Shown here piece after piece: positions 1 to 7,039 of a stretch of DNA of 19,030 nucleotides. The notes under the pieces were generated by a model. The model ran no database searches. It saw nothing but the letters and a program-made list of their open reading frames with translations, and was not told the origin of the DNA. The first letter of the stretch is position 1, and each line of letters begins with the position of its first letter. The position numbers and the translations under genes were made by a program. The stretch comes from Planctomycetaceae bacterium. Lineage in GTDB: Bacteria > Planctomycetota > Planctomycetia > Pirellulales > JAEUIK01. Where the stretch lies: positions 1-19,030 of the forward strand of contig JAEUIK010000483.1 of assembly GCA_016793185.1 (NCBI GenBank). Reading direction: 5' to 3'.

Positions 1-127
1 AGTTTACTCAGCGGGAATCTTCCGGTGAACGGGCCTCGAGCCCGCGCGCGGGGACGGAGGGGGAGGCGCGATTCACCGCGCGAGACTGTGCCAGCGCACC
101 GCGCGTGTACCGCAGGCGAGAATGGCT

Positions 128-331
128 TCAGGCCGCAGCGCGGGCCGAGGTGGGGGGCGCCTTGCCGATCAGGCTGTCGCAGAGGCGGCGGAACTCGTCG
201 AGGTCGCGTTTCATCGACTCGGCCAGGTAGCGCTGGGTCAGATCGTCGGCCAGCGGTAGCTGCTCCTGCGAGCGACGCAGGTGGTCGAGGATGTCACGCA
301 TCCAATGGAGTTTGTGTTGGCGGTCCGTCAT
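128..331 (-). CDS. Small helical protein of unknown function (67 aa)
   Basis: I do not recognise this gene. The start at 331 is chosen because AGGGGAG lies just upstream of the ATG on the minus strand; the reading frame continues further upstream without comparable support. The product begins MTDRQHKLHWMRDILDHLRR and is charged and almost wholly predicted helix up to about residue 56, with a short Ala/Ser/Thr tail. Leu and Ile spacing fits one or two amphipathic helices, as in a small coiled-coil or partner protein. It has no signal peptide, no membrane segment and a single Cys (51). It lies downstream of rpsR on the same strand but about 310 bp away, so co-transcription is uncertain. The clear ribosome site and helical composition argue for a real gene; the function is unknown. 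Confidence 0.6.
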   Translation of the reverse strand: MTDRQHKLHWMRDILDHLRRSQEQLPLADDLTQRYLAESMKRDLDEFRRLCDSLIGKAPPTSARAAA

Positions 332-495
332 GGTCGCTCCCCTGTCATGTCGCGGTGCTTGCGGAGGGTGAGACGTCCCAATGCATGCGGCGCGCCAACG
401 GCCGAGCAATCTGCCAGAACCGAGCCCGGAGACTCGCGAAAGTCTTTATCTGACAGGAGATTGAGAAAATTCGAGGCGTCGCGTGCCAGTGCCGA

Positions 496-509
496 GCTGG
501 CGCGCCAGC
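496..509. repeat. 14-bp perfect palindrome
   Basis: GCTGGCGCGCCAGC is self-complementary over all 14 bases. It lies in the 309-bp spacer between the 67-aa gene and rpsR (332-640). That spacer holds no credible gene but also has an AT-rich inverted repeat at 527-541 (AGATTT-GTA-AAATCT) and a 7-bp stem at 570-594. A second GGCGCGCC core lies at 389-396. It may be a protein-binding site or chance in GC-rich DNA. Confidence 0.4.
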
Positions 510-526
510 AACGCATCATTGCAGGC

Positions 527-541
527 AGATTTGTAAAATCT
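527..541. repeat. AT-rich inverted repeat
   Basis: AGATTT and AAATCT are separated by GTA, giving 6-bp arms around a 3-base centre. The AT-rich composition stands out in a very GC-rich spacer. It could be an operator or part of a transcript end downstream of rpsR. No regulator is identified. Confidence 0.35.
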
Positions 542-569
542 TCCCTGGCAGGCGCTGTACGAACGGAAG

Positions 570-594
570 CATGCCCACGGCGAGCGAGGGCATG
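570..594 (-). terminator. Stem-loop downstream of rpsR, candidate terminator
   Basis: CATGCCC (570-576) and GGGCATG (588-594) form a perfect 7-bp stem with an 11-base loop, about 47 bases beyond the rpsR stop on the minus strand. No T-run follows it, so it is not a classical intrinsic terminator. It could act as an RNA 3' end or may be incidental. Confidence 0.3.
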
Positions 595-640
595 GCACTC
601 GAGGTACCTGACGACGTGGCCGCGCTGACTCGGGTCGCGG

Positions 641-901
641 CTACTCGGCGACGTAGGGCAAGAGGGCCATGAAGCGGGCGCGCTTCATTGCACGCGTGAC
701 CGCGTGCTGGCTCACCGCGGTGCAACCGCTCTTGCGGCGGCTCACCAGGCGGCCGTGACGGCTCATCAGCTTGCTCAGCAACTCCAGGTCCTTGTAGTCG
801 ACGTACATCGGACGAGGACGTGCGCCGTCGACAAAAACCGGGTCCTTCTTCTTGCCGCGAACGGCACTGCGACGCTTCTTCTTGTTGACGGGAGGGGGCA
901 T
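641..901 (-). CDS. rpsR: 30S ribosomal protein S18
   Basis: This is the small-subunit ribosomal protein bS18, which with S6 binds the central domain of 16S rRNA on the platform. At 86 aa it has the usual length. A basic, disordered N-terminus (residues 7-19, KKKRRSAVRGKKK) leads into the family core: VDYKDLELLSKLMSRHGR (34-51), SRRKSGCTAVSQHAVTRA (54-71) and the ending KRARFMALLPYVAE. The ATG at 901 gives the standard N-terminus; only a weak CAGG lies upstream. In many bacteria rpsR sits with rpsF, ssb and rplI. Here no such neighbour is visible, and a spacer of over 500 bp precedes it with its own promoter candidate, so it looks monocistronic. Cys60 lies in the conserved SGC motif and need not bind metal alone. 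Confidence 0.97.
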   Translation of the reverse strand: MPPPVNKKKRRSAVRGKKKDPVFVDGARPRPMYVDYKDLELLSKLMSRHGRLVSRRKSGCTAVSQHAVTRAMKRARFMALLPYVAE

Positions 902-1001
902 GGGGGCCTGCTGATGTCTGCCGTGATCGAAAGGAATTCCTGGTTCAAGTTCCGGTTGCCCCAGCGAGAGTTCAGACCCTCGGATGGGGACCGGGCCCTA
1001 G

Positions 1002-1030
1002 ATCATAAACGATTCTCGCCACGCATCCAA
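1002..1030 (-). promoter_or_regulatory. Candidate sigma-70-type promoter for rpsR
   Basis: On the minus strand TTGGAT (1030-1025) and TATGAT (1007-1002) are separated by exactly 17 bases. The -10 matches TATAAT at five of six positions; the -35 matches only the TTG. Transcription would start about 95 bases before the rpsR ATG. Confidence 0.45.
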
Positions 1031-1097
1031 GTGGCCCGCCGGACGTCCTTGGGGGCACCCCAAAGGGACCGGCCAAAAATCGGTCGGTCGCGCGCGC

Positions 1098-1126
1098 TTG
1101 CTGGCTTCGAGGGGCTCACTTATCAT
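1098..1126 (+). promoter_or_regulatory. Candidate promoter for the ABC operon
   Basis: TTGCTG (1098-1103) and TATCAT (1121-1126) are 17 bases apart; the -10 matches five of six consensus bases. If used, the transcript has a leader of about 285 bases before the ATG at 1417. The promoter diverges from the rpsR promoter at 1002-1030. Confidence 0.4.
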
Positions 1127-1132
1127 GCAATC

Positions 1133-1416
1133 GAACCGCAGCGCCTGCGTCCCCCCACCCGGTGGGGTGTGACGCCTGGTTGGCGGAGCTTATCGAACTC
1201 TCCGCCAAGGGCTTACGTACTCGAGAGGGACTGACAGCGGAGGGGGATTTCACCCCTTCCAAGGGCGGATCCTGCGGTCGCGCCCCGGCCTAAGAGACTC
1301 GGAAGTACGTGATCTGTCGGATTTTCCGCAGCGCGAAGTGCGCTGCGGGTGCGAATGTTCGGGTGCCGCAAGCGCGATTGGTGGACTGCAGCGATTCTCT
1401 GCCGCAAGGGCTCTCC
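1133..1416 (+). other. Hairpin-rich leader region upstream of the ABC operon
   Basis: No gene is credible in the 515-bp spacer 902-1416. Its right half carries several inverted repeats in the sense of the ABC transcript. CCCCAC/GTGGGG with a 3-base loop lies at 1153-1167, inside an outer GCGTC (1147-1151)/GACGC (1171-1175) pairing. TTGGCGGAG/CTCCGCCAA (9 bp) lies at 1180-1208. A long-range 7-bp pair joins ACGTACT (1215-1221) and AGTACGT (1304-1310). CCGCAGCGC/GCGCTGCGG (9 bp, 5-base loop) lies at 1326-1348. Together they suggest a folded 5' UTR. I recognise no known riboswitch class, and GC-rich DNA produces chance hairpins. Confidence 0.35.
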
Positions 1417-2313
1417 ATGTCTGAAGCCGTCGTCGAAACTCGCAATCTCTCGAAGGTTTATCGCGATTTCTGGGGACGGCAAAAGGTGCGGGCACTCAAA
1501 GCCCTCGACCTCGAAGTCCGCCGCGGCGAGATCTTCGGGCTCCTCGGCCCCAACGGGTCGGGCAAGACCACCACGATGAAGCTCCTCTTGGGGCTCTTGT
1601 TCCCCACCGGCGGCGAAGCCCTCGTCTTCGGCAAGCCGGCCACCGATGTCCGCAAGAACGAGCGGATCGGCTACCTGCCCGAGGAGTCGTACCTCTATCG
1701 CTTCTTGAATGCCGAGGAGACGCTCGATTTCTACGGGCGGTTGTTCGACATGCCGGCCGCCACCCGGCGCGAACGCACCAAGCAATTGATCGACATGGTG
1801 GGCTTGTCGAACGCCAAACGCCGTCCGCTGCGGGAGTACTCGAAGGGGATGACGCGCCGCATCGGTCTGGCGCAGGCCCTGATCAACGATCCCGAACTGA
1901 TCATGCTCGACGAGCCGACCAGCGGCCTCGATCCGATCGGCACACGCGAAATCAAGGACCTGATCCTCAAGCTCCGCGAGCAGGGGAAGACGGTTCTCTT
2001 GTCGAGCCACCTCCTGGCCGACGTCCAGGACGTTTGCGACCGTATCGCGATTCTGCACCATGGCGAGCTCAAGGAACTGGGACGCGTGGACAGCTTGCTC
2101 ACGATCGGCGACGAGACCGTCGTCCGCGCGGCCGGCTTGTCGGACGCGGCCAAACGCGAGATTCAAGCCGTGATCGAACGTCACCACGGCAGCCTGGTGA
2201 GCATGGGCAATCCCACCACCACGCTGGAGGAGCTGTTCCTCAAGATCGTCCACGACAGCACGGCGCGCCCCGGGCGGCGCATCACCGGCTCCGGGCCTGG
2301 AGAATCGAACTAG
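1417..2313 (+). CDS. ABC transporter ATP-binding protein (ABC-2/DrrA-like exporter type)
   Basis: This is the cytoplasmic ATPase of an ABC-2 exporter. The 298-aa product has Walker A GPNGSGKTT at 44-52, GYLPEE in the Q-loop region at 85-90, signature YSKGM at 141-145, Walker B LIMLDEP at 161-167 followed by TSGLDP, and the H-loop His198 in SSH. The start ATG at 1417 is preceded by AAGGG about 7 bases away; upstream in-frame codons lack support and would extend into the leader. The C-terminal 75 residues (GDETVVRAAGLSD and TTTLEELFLKIV) match the accessory tail of DrrA/CcmA-like ATPases. The ABC-2 permease follows after 44 bp, so the two almost certainly form one transporter. The substrate cannot be read from the ATPase. 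Confidence 0.95.
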   Translation: MSEAVVETRNLSKVYRDFWGRQKVRALKALDLEVRRGEIFGLLGPNGSGKTTTMKLLLGLLFPTGGEALVFGKPATDVRKNERIGYLPEESYLYRFLNAEETLDFYGRLFDMPAATRRERTKQLIDMVGLSNAKRRPLREYSKGMTRRIGLAQALINDPELIMLDEPTSGLDPIGTREIKDLILKLREQGKTVLLSSHLLADVQDVCDRIAILHHGELKELGRVDSLLTIGDETVVRAAGLSDAAKREIQAVIERHHGSLVSMGNPTTTLEELFLKIVHDSTARPGRRITGSGPGESN

Positions 2314-2357
2314 CCCGCGCTCCGTTCCGCTTCACCGACCACTCGATCGTCATCGCG

Positions 2358-4148
2358 ATGGTAATTGACACCGAACTTCTGCCGTTCTTTATCTGGCTCC
2401 CCCTGGCACTGGGGTCATGGCTCAAAGTAACCGGCATTCTTTGCGCCGTGGCGATTCTCTTCAGCTACCTTGTGGCGGCCGTGCGCAACGGACCCGTGCG
2501 CGGCGCGCAGCTGGTCGGCGCCGGGCTGCGCGGGGGGATTGCCGACCTGGTATTTCTTTCGCCGCGCCGCACGTTCGCCCTGGCGCGGCTGGCGATCCAA
2601 GAGTCGCTGCACCGCCGGGTGCTGGTCGCCTTCGCCCTGTTCGCGGTCATTCTGCTGTTTGCCACCTGGTATCTCGACGAGGCCACGGATAACCCGGCGC
2701 GGCTCTACTTGAGCTTCGTGCTGACGACGACCACCTATCTGGTGTTGCTGATGGCGCTCTTTTTGAGCGTCTTCAGCCTCCCCAACGACATCGCCAACCG
2801 CACCCTCTATACGATCTCGACCAAGCCGGTTCGGCCGAGCGAACTGGTGCTGGGCCGGATGCTGGGATTCGCCCTCGTCGGGACCGTGCTGCTGACGGTG
2901 ATGGGTGCGGTCAGTTACGTCTTCGTGCTCCGCGGGCTGAGCCATCGGCACGAGATCCTGCCGCAGAAAGTGACGAGCGCCGGCGACAGCCAGGCGGCGG
3001 GGCCGACCAGCGGGCGGACGGAGTTGGCCCAGAACCACCATCACGATTTTCAGCTCGATGCCGATGGTCGCGGGCGGACCGACGTTGCCCAGGGGCACTG
3101 GCACTCGGTGCAGGTCGTCCGCGACGGCGACCGCGTGACCTACGAAGTGGGACCGCCACAGGGGGCCCTCACCGCCCGGGTGCCGATCTATGGCAAGCTC
3201 AGCTTCAAGGACCGGACCGGCACGCCGACACAGAAGGGCTACAACGTCGGCAACGAGTGGACCTATCGCAGCTTCATCGAAGGGGGAACGCTGTCGGCCG
3301 CGATCTGGCATTTTTCCGGGCTGCAGGCCGAGATGTTCCCCAACGGCCTCCCTATCGAAATGACAATTCGCGTCTTCCGCACGCACAAGGGGGACATCTC
3401 CAAGGGAATTCTCGGGCGGCTGGTGCTGCGGAACCCCGAGACGGGGCTCTCGGCCCCGACCCCCTTCGTGGCCAAGGAGTATTCAACCGACTTGCAGATG
3501 ATTCCCCTGGAACTGACCGACGACCAGGGGAAGAAGGTCAAGCTGTTCGGCGATCTGGTGACACCCGCTGGACAGCTCGATATCCAGATGCAATGCCTGG
3601 AGCTCGAGCAGTACTTTGGGATGGCGCAGCCCGACTTGTACCTCCGGGCGCGCGATGCGTCGTTCACCACGAATTTCATCAAGGGGTACGTCGGCATCTG
3701 GCTGCAGATGTTGCTGGTGGTGGGAGCCGGGGTAATGCTCAGCACCTTCCTCAACGGGGCCGTCGCCATGCTGGCCACCTTCGCCATGATGCTGGCGGGC
3801 TCGTTCGTGACGACGATCCGGCAGCTCGCCTTCGGAGAATTGCCGGGGGGCGGTCCGGTCGAGGCCGCGGTGCGGATTTTCACGCAGCGGAACCTGACGA
3901 CGAAGCTCGAGCCCAGCGTCACGACGCAGGCGATCAACCTGTTCGACGAGGGGTTCCGCGGCGCGTTGAAGACCCTCTTGGCGGTGTTGCCCGATTTCAC
4001 GTCGCTGAGCGACACCGACTACGTGGTGCACGGCTTTGATATTCCCGGCGACATGCTGCTGACGCACGTCGTGACGACGCTGGCCTACCTGGTGCCGATC
4101 TTCGTGGCTGCGTTCCTGTTTTTCCGGACTCGTGAGGTGGCTCGATGA
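2358..4148 (+). CDS. ABC-2 type permease with a large extracytoplasmic domain
   Basis: This is the membrane component paired with the ATPase. The frame is open upstream into the ATPase gene, but transporter-like sequence begins near the ATG at 2358, giving 596 aa; no clear ribosome site is visible. Hydrophobic segments lie near 7-42, 87-105, 118-140, 166-190, 443-463, 465-487 and 568-589. The stretch SLPNDIANRTLYTISTKPVR (140-159) before a membrane helix is typical of ABC-2 permeases. Residues 192-440 form a large loop, predicted to be outside the cytoplasm, that is unusual for small ABC-2 permeases. It begins with a His-rich section (H196, H198, H227-229, H247, H249) around an acidic DADGRG turn, followed by beta-rich sequence. 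Its stop overlaps the next gene's start (ATGA). The cargo is unknown. Confidence 0.88.
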   Translation: MVIDTELLPFFIWLPLALGSWLKVTGILCAVAILFSYLVAAVRNGPVRGAQLVGAGLRGGIADLVFLSPRRTFALARLAIQESLHRRVLVAFALFAVILLFATWYLDEATDNPARLYLSFVLTTTTYLVLLMALFLSVFSLPNDIANRTLYTISTKPVRPSELVLGRMLGFALVGTVLLTVMGAVSYVFVLRGLSHRHEILPQKVTSAGDSQAAGPTSGRTELAQNHHHDFQLDADGRGRTDVAQGHWHSVQVVRDGDRVTYEVGPPQGALTARVPIYGKLSFKDRTGTPTQKGYNVGNEWTYRSFIEGGTLSAAIWHFSGLQAEMFPNGLPIEMTIRVFRTHKGDISKGILGRLVLRNPETGLSAPTPFVAKEYSTDLQMIPLELTDDQGKKVKLFGDLVTPAGQLDIQMQCLELEQYFGMAQPDLYLRARDASFTTNFIKGYVGIWLQMLLVVGAGVMLSTFLNGAVAMLATFAMMLAGSFVTTIRQLAFGELPGGGPVEAAVRIFTQRNLTTKLEPSVTTQAINLFDEGFRGALKTLLAVLPDFTSLSDTDYVVHGFDIPGDMLLTHVVTTLAYLVPIFVAAFLFFRTREVAR

Positions 4149-5692
4149 ACCGCCAGCAGACCCCTTTCGTCCGCAAGATCATTTACCTGGCGATCATCGC
4201 CGGCCTGCTCTATCCGCTGACGCTGCTGGGCAAGCCCTCGACGGCCGACGCCACGGGGCGCTTCAAGAGCAAGGGGGGAATGCTCGCCCAATTGCGCGAC
4301 GAGAACCACCTGGGCCAGGCGAATCTCGGCGAGATCGATCCGTCAAGCGAAGCGATCAAGCTGGCGACCCTCGGCATGCGGGGCGTCGCCGTCAACGTGC
4401 TCTGGACCAAGGTCAATCATTACCGCAAGGTCGAGGACTGGACCTCGATGTCGGCGACCCTCGAGCAGATCAAGAAGCTGCAGCCGAATTTCATCGCGGC
4501 CTGGCGCTTCCAGGGGTGGAACCTCGCGTACAACATCTCGGTCGAGTTCGACGACTATCGCGATCGCTACTACTGGGTGATCCGCGGCATCAACTTCCTC
4601 AAGGAGGGGACCGAGTACAACGAGCGCGAGCCGATCCTGCTCTGGGACATGGGGCACTTCATCTCGCAGAAGATCGGCCGCTCGGACGAGCATCGCCTGT
4701 TCCGCAAGATGTTCGTGGCCGACGACGATTTTCACGGCAATCGCCCCTACGGCGAGCGCGATAACTGGCTGGTTGGACGGGGCAAGTTCCTCGAGACCGA
4801 GCAGGCCATCGCCGACGGCAAGAAGATGAAGGGGCAGTCGCCGCTCATCTATTTCTCGAACGCTCCCTTGTGCCTCATCTACTACGCGATCGCCCTGGAG
4901 GAAGAAGGGCAGTTCAACGAGGCCACGCGCAACGCCTGGGATCAGGCCGCCAAGAGCTGGCAGGCCTACGGCCAGCGCGAGCTCCCCGACGCGGAGGGAA
5001 AGCCCTACCGCATGGCCGAAATGGAGAACCACGCGGCGAAGTGGGGCGAGATTCGCAAACAGCTGAGCGACCTGGTGGGGGACGACGTCGAAGCCCAGCT
5101 CGTGGCCCAGCTGCGCGAAGCGCTGCCGGCCGAGGCTAAGGAGGCCCTCGACACGCGCCCCGAGGATCGATCAATCCAGCAGCATCAGAAGGCGTTGATG
5201 GCCGCGCAGCAGCTAGTGGTGACTTCGCAAAACCTGGCCAAGGCGGCGCCCCCCGAGAAGCGCTCGGCGGCCCAGAAGCTGGCCGACGAGGCCGATCAGA
5301 AGCTAGCGCTGGTGCAGTACATCGATACGAGCCGCAACATCGTCAATTACCTGTACTGGCTCGCCCGGTGCCAGGCCGAACGGACCGATACGGCCCTGGC
5401 CGCGCACCAGGCTCTCTTCGAGGCCGACAAGGCCTATCGCGACGTCGAATTCGAGCTCGCGGTGGAGCTGTACGAGAAGAGCTTCCAGTCCTGGCGCAAG
5501 TTGCTGGATGAGTATCGACCGCTGATGGCCGATAGTGCGCTGGGCGAAGACCTGGTGCGCTCGATCAAGCGCTACGAACGCTGCCTGAAAGAGCTCAAGC
5601 AGGACTTCCCGCAGCCGTTCATTCTGCAGGACGTGCGCGACGAGCACGAGATGGTGGAGCCGGGCACGCAGGCCCCCAAGCCGGCGGGCTAG
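4145..5692 (+). CDS. Membrane-anchored helical (TPR-like) protein of the ABC operon
   Basis: The 515-aa product has one N-terminal membrane segment (about residues 10-29, KKIIYLAIIAGLL-like) and then a long, helix-rich, soluble region, presumably extracytoplasmic. Residues 62-100 (GEIDPSSEAIKLATLGMRGV, then VNVLWTKVNHYRKVEDW) and 105-150 look like paired helices of a TPR-like fold. A second such region lies at about 390-480 (YLYWLARCQAE, ALFEADKAYRDVEFELAVEL). A charged, Ala-rich central part (290-385) may be coiled coil. GAGG lies about 9 bases before the ATG, and the ATGA overlap with the permease stop implies coupled translation and a shared complex. I recall similar planctomycete proteins labelled 'IRE (iron responsive element)', but nothing here supports a role in iron control. 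The likely role is assembly or substrate handling for the transporter. Confidence 0.8.
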   Translation: MNRQQTPFVRKIIYLAIIAGLLYPLTLLGKPSTADATGRFKSKGGMLAQLRDENHLGQANLGEIDPSSEAIKLATLGMRGVAVNVLWTKVNHYRKVEDWTSMSATLEQIKKLQPNFIAAWRFQGWNLAYNISVEFDDYRDRYYWVIRGINFLKEGTEYNEREPILLWDMGHFISQKIGRSDEHRLFRKMFVADDDFHGNRPYGERDNWLVGRGKFLETEQAIADGKKMKGQSPLIYFSNAPLCLIYYAIALEEEGQFNEATRNAWDQAAKSWQAYGQRELPDAEGKPYRMAEMENHAAKWGEIRKQLSDLVGDDVEAQLVAQLREALPAEAKEALDTRPEDRSIQQHQKALMAAQQLVVTSQNLAKAAPPEKRSAAQKLADEADQKLALVQYIDTSRNIVNYLYWLARCQAERTDTALAAHQALFEADKAYRDVEFELAVELYEKSFQSWRKLLDEYRPLMADSALGEDLVRSIKRYERCLKELKQDFPQPFILQDVRDEHEMVEPGTQAPKPAG

Positions 5693-5709
5693 CGATGCTG
5701 CGCATGCGG

Positions 5710-5731
5710 GGACGGGCGTCTAACCGCGTCC
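5710..5731. terminator. Weak stem-loop between convergent genes
   Basis: The 72-bp gap between the ABC operon and the radical SAM gene holds GGACG (5710-5714) and CGTCC (5727-5731), a 5-bp stem with a 12-base loop. Further partial pairing is possible in the flanking GC. No T-run follows on either strand, so this is a weak candidate for a shared transcript end. Confidence 0.22.
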
Positions 5732-5764
5732 GCCCGCCGCGCTAGCGATCTTGTCCGGGCACTT

Positions 5765-6661
5765 TCAGACCGAGGCGCCGTAGAAGGCGGCGGTTTCCAG
5801 TCCCGTGCACGCACGCACGAGCGCCGCCAGGGCGTCGACCTCGGAATCGTCCAGCGGCGCGACCATCGATTCGGCCGGCTTGCGGGCGACGGTGTAGATC
5901 TGCACCAGCTTGATGCGTCCCCCGGCGGCCAGGACCTCATTCAGGCGTTGGCAAAAGGCCTCCTGCTCGGCTGCGTCGGGACCGGCGCCGTGGATCCGCA
6001 TGAACAAGGCCTGGATGACGAGGGGGCGTCGTTGCGCGGCGGCCGTGATGTTCTCGAGGATCCGGCCAAAGGGAATGGTCGTGCGTTCGACCTGGCGATA
6101 GTAGGCTTCCGTCCCCGCGTCGAGCTTGGCCCAGATCTCTCCCTGATGGGCGTCGAGGATCTCCAATCCCCGCGCGACGACGGGCCGGTGGAACATGCTG
6201 GCGTTGGTGATCAGCACGAGCTTGACCTGCTCGAGCCCGAACTTGCTCTTGAGCGCGGCGCACGCCGCGACGATCTGGTCGAAGTTGCGGAACGTCGTCG
6301 GCTCGCCATCGCCGGAGAACGCGATATCGTTGAGCCGCCGCAGGGCGGGCGGGACGTCGTGGAATTTGTCGGTGTGGAACAGCTCGCCGGAGGTTACGAG
6401 CGCGAGCATCTCTTCGAGTTCGGCCAGCAGTTCACCGGTCTCGACGAACGTTGTTTCCGCCGCTGAAACGCGGTCGACCTGGCAGTAGATGCAATCGAAG
6501 TTGCAGACCTTGTCGGGGTTCAGGTTGATCCCGATCGAGATCCCGCCGGAGCGCCGACTGAGCACCGGGTAGACAAACCGGTTGTGCTCCCACGACCGCT
6601 CATGCTGGCGATGCAGCGGCAGGGTCGCGTCGCTCGAACGCTGGGGCTCGTGAGTCGACAT
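5765..6661 (-). CDS. Radical SAM protein (COG0731-like Fe-S oxidoreductase)
   Basis: This cytoplasmic enzyme should bind a [4Fe-4S] cluster and S-adenosylmethionine to start a radical reaction. The 298-aa product has CNFDCIYC with C53, C57 and C60, the CxxxCxxC cluster motif. FSGDGEPT (115-122) matches the glycine-rich SAM-binding strand, and WAKLDAGTE (177-185) and YTVARKPAE (256-264) resemble the family of small radical SAM proteins related to TYW1 but lacking its flavodoxin domain. The start at 6661 has only a weak upstream site, but no other in-frame ATG precedes the cluster motif closely. It is last in a minus-strand run with ilvN, ilvC and the 91-aa gene; the 102-bp gap before it contains a 9-nt periodic repeat. 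Its substrate is unknown; tRNA modification is a guess from the related family. Confidence 0.85.
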   Translation of the reverse strand: MSTHEPQRSSDATLPLHRQHERSWEHNRFVYPVLSRRSGGISIGINLNPDKVCNFDCIYCQVDRVSAAETTFVETGELLAELEEMLALVTSGELFHTDKFHDVPPALRRLNDIAFSGDGEPTTFRNFDQIVAACAALKSKFGLEQVKLVLITNASMFHRPVVARGLEILDAHQGEIWAKLDAGTEAYYRQVERTTIPFGRILENITAAAQRRPLVIQALFMRIHGAGPDAAEQEAFCQRLNEVLAAGGRIKLVQIYTVARKPAESMVAPLDDSEVDALAALVRACTGLETAAFYGASV

Positions 6662-6687
6662 GGCGAGCCTGGGGGTAGCGGATGAAC

Positions 6688-6722
6688 CACGAAGGCACCA
6701 AGGACACGAAGAACGCCGACGG
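6688..6722 (+). repeat. Imperfect 9-nt periodic intergenic repeat (CACGAAGGA type)
   Basis: Consecutive units CACGAAGG, CACCAAGGA and CACGAAGAA, then a decayed CGCCGACGG, lie in the spacer between the 91-aa gene and the radical SAM gene. A related run with the same 9-nt period lies at 12676-12711 on the other strand. From memory, similar 'ccacgaaggacacgaag' stretches occur between genes in planctomycetes and related phyla. Confidence 0.5.
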
Positions 6723-6763
6723 ACTCCGGGTGCACTGGTGTCTGTGGGGTTAGCGCTTCGGCA

Positions 6764-7039
6764 CTAGTTCAACTTCGTCAGCACGGTGAACTCATCCATC
6801 GTGATGGTGGTGAGCGAACCGTCGTCGCGCTCGAGGATGAGCATATCGCTAAAGACTTTGTCGTCGACGTTGCGGCGATAATGCAGGCCGTGGCGGCGGC
6901 GCTCGGTCCGGACGACCTTGCCGACCGTGGTGGCCGTCCACTCCTGGGAGCCCACCTTGACGTGATGCAGCACCTCAACGCGGTCGCCCGGTTGGAGCTG
7001 GGCCAGCAATTGCCGCGAGGCGAGTTCCGTGGCGGGCAT
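6764..7039 (-). CDS. Conserved-looking small beta-rich protein (91 aa), unknown function
   Basis: I do not recognise a named family. The ATG at 7039 has AGGAG about 8 bases upstream, a good ribosome site. The product opens with a short helix (ATELASRQLLAQL, 3-15) and then QPGDRVEVLHHVKVG (16-30), WTATTVGKVVRTERRRHGLH (34-53), FSDMLILERDDGSLTTITMD (63-82). The alternating strand pattern with PGDRVEV and GKVV resembles small SH3/KOW-like barrels that sit on RNA or protein partners; this is an inference from pattern only. A basic stretch (RTERRRHGLHYRR, 44-56) could touch nucleic acid. There is no signal or membrane segment. It lies between ilvC (155 bp away) and the radical SAM gene (102 bp away), all on the minus strand. 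Confidence 0.75.
   Translation of the reverse strand: MPATELASRQLLAQLQPGDRVEVLHHVKVGSQEWTATTVGKVVRTERRRHGLHYRRNVDDKVFSDMLILERDDGSLTTITMDEFTVLTKLN

Noticed and set aside
1213..2253. 346-codon minus-strand open frame over the ABC ATPase
   Set aside because: It is antisense to a gene with all ABC ATPase motifs, and shows no motifs itself.
2415..3386. 323-codon minus-strand open frame over the permease
   Set aside because: It is an antisense shadow of the permease with low-complexity His/Arg/Gln composition.
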